This document shows, piece by piece, positions 60,807-64,000 of a stretch of DNA of 64,000 nt. Each line of letters begins with the position of its first letter. Within the stretch, counting starts at the first letter, position 1. Made by a program: the position numbers and the translations under genes. The stretch is taken from positions 1-64,000 of the forward strand of contig NZ_MVIH01000020.1 of NCBI RefSeq assembly GCF_002086695.1, written 5' to 3'. Origin of the DNA: Mycolicibacterium rhodesiae. Lineage in GTDB: Bacteria > Actinomycetota > Actinomycetes > Mycobacteriales > Mycobacteriaceae. The notes beneath the pieces are model-generated. The model saw only the letters and a list, made by a program, of their open reading frames with translations, was not told where the DNA came from and did not search any database.

Positions 60807-61672
60807 CCGCGACCGTGAACACCAAGGCGGCGGTCCTCGCCGAGGCGCTGCCGTGGCTCAAGCAGCTGAACGACAAGATCGTCGTCATCAAATACGGCGG
60901 CAATGCGATGACCGACGAGCGGCTCAAGGCCGCCTTCGCCGACGACATGGTGTTCCTGCGCAACGCAGGCATTCACCCGGTCGTGGTGCACGGCGGCGGT
61001 CCGCAGATCAGCGCGATGCTCAAAAGGCTGGGCATCGAAGGCGAATTCAAGGGCGGCTTCCGGGTCACCACACCTGAGGTGCTCGACATCGCCCGGATGG
61101 TGTTGTTCGGTCAGGTCGGCCGCGAGCTGGTGAACCTCATCAACGCCCACGGCCCGTACGCGGTCGGCATCACCGGGGAAGATGCACAGTTGCTCACCGC
61201 GGTGCGCCGCGGCGTCACCGTCGACGGTGTCCTGACCGACATCGGCCTGGTGGGCGACATCGAGCAGGTCAACTCCGCCGCCGTCCTGGATCTCATTGCC
61301 GCCGGGCGCATTCCGGTGATCTCGACCATCGCACCCGATGCCGACGGTGTGGTGCACAACATCAACGCCGACACCGCCGCCGCGGCGGTGGCCAAGGCCC
61401 TCGGCGCCGAGAAGCTGTTGATGCTGACCGATGTCGAGGGTCTCTACACCAGCTGGCCCGACCGGGATTCGCTGGTCAGCCAGATCGACACCACGACTCT
61501 GGCCGAGATGCTGCCGAACTTGGAGGCCGGAATGATCCCGAAGATCGAGGCCTGCCTGCGGGCCGTCGAGGGTGGGGTCCCGAGCGCACACGTGATCGAC
61601 GGGCGCGTCGAACACTGCGTGCTGGTCGAGTTGTTCACCGATGAAGGCACCGGAACGAAGGTGATCCCCTGA
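60803..61672 (+). CDS. argB: Acetylglutamate kinase
   Basis: 289 residues from ATG 60803 (ATGA overlap). Amino-acid-kinase fold with IKYGGNAM, the VVVHGGGPQIS glycine loop, and VNSAAVLDLIAAGRIPVIS. The N-terminal helix present here is typical of the arginine-sensitive hexameric type, so feedback inhibition is likely. It phosphorylates N-acetylglutamate. Confidence 0.96.
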   Translation: MTATVNTKAAVLAEALPWLKQLNDKIVVIKYGGNAMTDERLKAAFADDMVFLRNAGIHPVVVHGGGPQISAMLKRLGIEGEFKGGFRVTTPEVLDIARMVLFGQVGRELVNLINAHGPYAVGITGEDAQLLTAVRRGVTVDGVLTDIGLVGDIEQVNSAAVLDLIAAGRIPVISTIAPDADGVVHNINADTAAAAVAKALGAEKLLMLTDVEGLYTSWPDRDSLVSQIDTTTLAEMLPNLEAGMIPKIEACLRAVEGGVPSAHVIDGRVEHCVLVELFTDEGTGTKVIP

Positions 61673-62838
61673 TGTCACTGCTGGACAGATGGTCCGACGT
61701 CATGATGGACAACTACGGAACGCCGCCGTTGGCACTGGCCAGCGGCGACGGCGCCGTCGTCACCGACGAGAACGGCAAGACGTATGTCGATCTGCTCGGC
61801 GGCATAGCGGTCAACATCCTCGGCCACCGTCACCCGGCGATCATCGACGCGGTCACCACCCAGTTGAACACGCTGGGCCACACCTCGAACCTGTATGCCA
61901 CCGAGCCGGGTATCGCGTTGGCCGAAGCGCTGGTCGACCAATTGGGCGCGCCGGCCCGGGCGTTCTTCTGCAACTCCGGTACCGAGGCCAACGAGGTCGC
62001 CTTCAAGATCACCAGGCTGACCGGTCGCACGAAACTCGTTGCCGCCCAGAATGCCTTCCACGGCCGCACCATGGGCTCGCTCGCCTTGACCGGCCAGCCC
62101 GCCAAGCAGGCACCATTCGAACCGCTGCCGGGCTTCGTCACTCATGTGCCCTACGGCGACGTCGAGGCGCTCGCGGCAGCCGTCGATTCGGACACCGCGG
62201 CGGTGTTCCTCGAACCCATCATGGGTGAGGGGGGCGTGGTGGTGCCCCCCGAGGGTTACCTGGTCGCCGCGCGGGAGATCACCAGCCGCCACGGTGCGCT
62301 GCTGGTGCTCGACGAGGTGCAGACCGGAGTCGGGCGCACCGGTGCGTTCTTCGCCCACCAGCACGACGGCGTCACGCCCGACATCGTCACGCTGGCAAAG
62401 GGACTCGGCGGTGGACTCCCGATCGGGGCATGCCTGGCGATCGGACCGACCGCCGACCTGTTGACGCCGGGACTGCACGGCAGCACTTTCGGTGGCAACC
62501 CGGTGTGCACCGCGGCCGCGCTGGCGGTGCTCAAGGTGCTGGCAGCCGACGACCTGGTCACCCGCGCCGACGTCCTCGGCAAGACGCTGAGTCACGGCAT
62601 CGAGGCGCTCGGCCACCCGTTGGTCGACCATGTCCGGGGCCGGGGTCTGTTGCGCGGTGTGGTGCTGACCGCACCGCAGGGCAAGATCGTCGAAACCGCC
62701 GCCCGCGACGCCGGTTTCCTGGTCAACGCCGCGGCACCCGACGTGGTGCGACTGGCCCCGCCGCTGATCATCACCGAAGCGCAGATCGACAGTTTCCTGC
62801 ACGCACTACCCGCGATCCTGGATGAGGCGGCCCGATGA
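61672..62838 (+). CDS. argD: Acetylornithine aminotransferase
   Basis: 388 residues from ATG 61672. PLP fold type I: FFCNSGTEANEVAFKITR, the LVLDEVQTGVGRTG strand with Asp for the pyridine N, and TLAKGLGGGLPIGA with the Schiff-base Lys. It converts N-acetylglutamate semialdehyde to N-acetylornithine. Confidence 0.96.
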   Translation: MSLLDRWSDVMMDNYGTPPLALASGDGAVVTDENGKTYVDLLGGIAVNILGHRHPAIIDAVTTQLNTLGHTSNLYATEPGIALAEALVDQLGAPARAFFCNSGTEANEVAFKITRLTGRTKLVAAQNAFHGRTMGSLALTGQPAKQAPFEPLPGFVTHVPYGDVEALAAAVDSDTAAVFLEPIMGEGGVVVPPEGYLVAAREITSRHGALLVLDEVQTGVGRTGAFFAHQHDGVTPDIVTLAKGLGGGLPIGACLAIGPTADLLTPGLHGSTFGGNPVCTAAALAVLKVLAADDLVTRADVLGKTLSHGIEALGHPLVDHVRGRGLLRGVVLTAPQGKIVETAARDAGFLVNAAAPDVVRLAPPLIITEAQIDSFLHALPAILDEAAR

Positions 62839-63764
62839 GCACTCTGAGACATTTCCTGCGCGACGATGACCTGAACCAGCAGGAGCAGGCCGAGATCCTG
62901 GAACTGGCAGCCGTTCTCAAGAAGGAGCCGATGAGCAGGCGCCCGCTGGAGGGTCCGCGCGGCGTCGCGGTGATCTTCGACAAGAATTCCACCCGCACGC
63001 GGTTCTCGTTCGAGGTGGGCATCGCCCAGCTCGGCGGGCACGCCGTCGTGGTCGATGGCCGTGCCACCCAGTTGGGTCGCGAAGAGACCCTCGAGGACAC
63101 CGGCCGGGTGCTGTCGCGCTACGTCGACGCGATCGTCTGGCGCACCTTCGCTCAACAGCGGCTGAACGCGATGGCCTCCGCGGCAACGGTTCCCGTGGTC
63201 AACGCGCTGTCGGACGAGTTTCACCCGTGCCAGGTGCTGGCCGACCTGCAGACGCTGGTCGAACGCAAGGGCTCGCTGAACGGCCTGCGGATGACCTACT
63301 TCGGCGACGGCGCCAACAACATGGCGCACTCGCTGATGCTCGGCGGGGTGACCGCAGGCATCCACGTCACGATCGCCGCACCGGCCGGATTCGAGCCGCA
63401 CCCGATGTTCGTCGCCGCCGCCGAACACCGCGGCAGGCAGACCGGCGCAACCGTCACGCTCACCACCGATGCGGTCGCCGGGGCGAAGGGCGCTGACGTC
63501 CTGGTCACCGACACCTGGACGTCGATGGGGCAGGAGAACGACGGCCTTGACCGGGTTGTGCCGTTCCGGCCCTTCCAGCTCAACGCCGGCCTGCTCGACC
63601 ATGCTGACTCCGATGCCGTTGTGCTGCACTGCCTTCCGGCCCACCGCGGGCACGAGATCACCGACGAGGTGATCGACGGTCCGCACAGTGCGGTGTGGGA
63701 CGAGGCCGAGAACCGGCTGCACGCCCAGAAGGCGCTGCTGGTCTGGTTGCTGGAGCGCACGTGA
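62835..63764 (+). CDS. argF: Ornithine carbamoyltransferase
   Basis: 309 residues from ATG 62835 (ATGA overlap). Carbamoyl-phosphate motif FDKNSTRTRFSFEVG, FHPCQVLADLQTL, ornithine loop DTWTSMGQE, and VLHCLPAHRGHEI. It forms citrulline. Confidence 0.97.
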   Translation: MSTLRHFLRDDDLNQQEQAEILELAAVLKKEPMSRRPLEGPRGVAVIFDKNSTRTRFSFEVGIAQLGGHAVVVDGRATQLGREETLEDTGRVLSRYVDAIVWRTFAQQRLNAMASAATVPVVNALSDEFHPCQVLADLQTLVERKGSLNGLRMTYFGDGANNMAHSLMLGGVTAGIHVTIAAPAGFEPHPMFVAAAEHRGRQTGATVTLTTDAVAGAKGADVLVTDTWTSMGQENDGLDRVVPFRPFQLNAGLLDHADSDAVVLHCLPAHRGHEITDEVIDGPHSAVWDEAENRLHAQKALLVWLLERT

Positions 63765-64000
63765 CCAGCGAGGTCAGCACGACACGAGCCGGGCGGCAGG
63801 CCCGGATCGTGGCGCTGCTGTCCGCCCAGTCGGTGCACAGCCAGAGTGAGCTCGCCGCGCTGCTTGCCGACGAGGGCATCGAGGTCACCCAGGCGACGTT
63901 GTCGCGTGACCTCGAGGAGCTCGGTGCGGTCAAGCTGCGCGGTGCCGACGGTGGCAGCGGCGTCTACGTCGTGCCCGAGGACGGCAGCCCGGTCCGGGGG
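63761..64000 (+). CDS. argR: Arginine repressor ArgR (3' end cut by window)
   Basis: First 80 codons from GTG 63761 (GTGA overlap with argF). Winged-helix DNA-binding domain: RIVALLSAQSVHSQSELAALL and VTQATLSRDLEELGAVKLRG, then YVVPEDG. The C-terminal arginine-binding hexamerisation domain lies outside. It would bind the ARG box at argC and so control its own operon. Confidence 0.95.
   Translation, partial: MTSEVSTTRAGRQARIVALLSAQSVHSQSELAALLADEGIEVTQATLSRDLEELGAVKLRGADGGSGVYVVPEDGSPVRG

Overview
The window is high-GC, densely packed DNA from a mycobacterium. The evidence is MmpS/MmpL, an Mce operon, an LpqH-type lipoprotein, LysX, UdgX, 13E12-type DUF222/HNH and many leaderless promoters. 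From memory of M. tuberculosis H37Rv, the backbone follows Rv1632c-Rv1657 in order: DUF402, uvrB, MFS pump, GT-C glycosyltransferase, USP, MBL hydrolase, uvrA, a small ORF, esterase, lysX, infC-rpmI-rplT, tsnR, an MpaB-type protein, adenylate cyclase, a membrane protein, pheST and argCJBDFR. The PE/PE_PGRS genes that I recall at this locus in M. tuberculosis (PE17, PE_PGRS30) are absent, which fits a non-tuberculous, probably fast-growing species. Gene numbers are recalled, not searched.

Layout. 1-3283: end of a secreted protein, DUF402, uvrB. 3331-12412: MFS pump behind a palindromic operator, MgtC, tRNA-Cys, a 48-aa Cys-rich protein, a secreted Pro/Gly repeat protein of about 1117 aa, hydrolase, UdgX, GT-C. 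12762-16153: USP, CorA, DUF2752/CD225 pair, LpqH-like lipoprotein, MarR. 16319-20096: mmpS-mmpL-membrane protein operon. 20113-21364: Xre/RES toxin-antitoxin module between 56-bp direct repeats copied from the 3' end of the MBL gene. 21375-30805: MBL hydrolase, uvrA, a coupled esterase/84-aa/SDR set, lysX. 30853-33552: DUF1844, infC (ATC start, long leader), rpmI, rplT, tsnR. 33549-37365: PaoABC-like molybdenum aldehyde oxidoreductase. 37429-41887: wHTH-like protein, acyl-CoA dehydrogenase, MpaB-type protein, adenylate cyclase, rhomboid-like protein. 42010-51778: an mce operon without yrbE genes and with a frameshifted mceB, a TetR regulator, and an FAD oxidoreductase plus ferredoxin. 51775-54789: an SOS-box-controlled DUF222/HNH protein and a GltB-like protein. 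54909-64000: pheST and the arginine operon, cut inside argR.

How the genes work together. uvrA, uvrB and UdgX are DNA repair genes, and the HNH gene carries a LexA box. argCJBDFR is one coupled operon with an ArgR-type operator at argC. The mce genes, tetR and the FAD oxidoreductase/ferredoxin pair share a 16-bp promoter motif, suggesting one regulon for uptake and oxidation of a lipid-like substrate. The accessory blocks sit at joints of the conserved backbone. The strongest leads for new biology are the repeat-flanked toxin-antitoxin island, the yrbE-less mce cluster with its shared operator, the two-cysteine Pro/Gly repeat protein, and the tRNA-Cys/Cys-rich micro-ORF pair.
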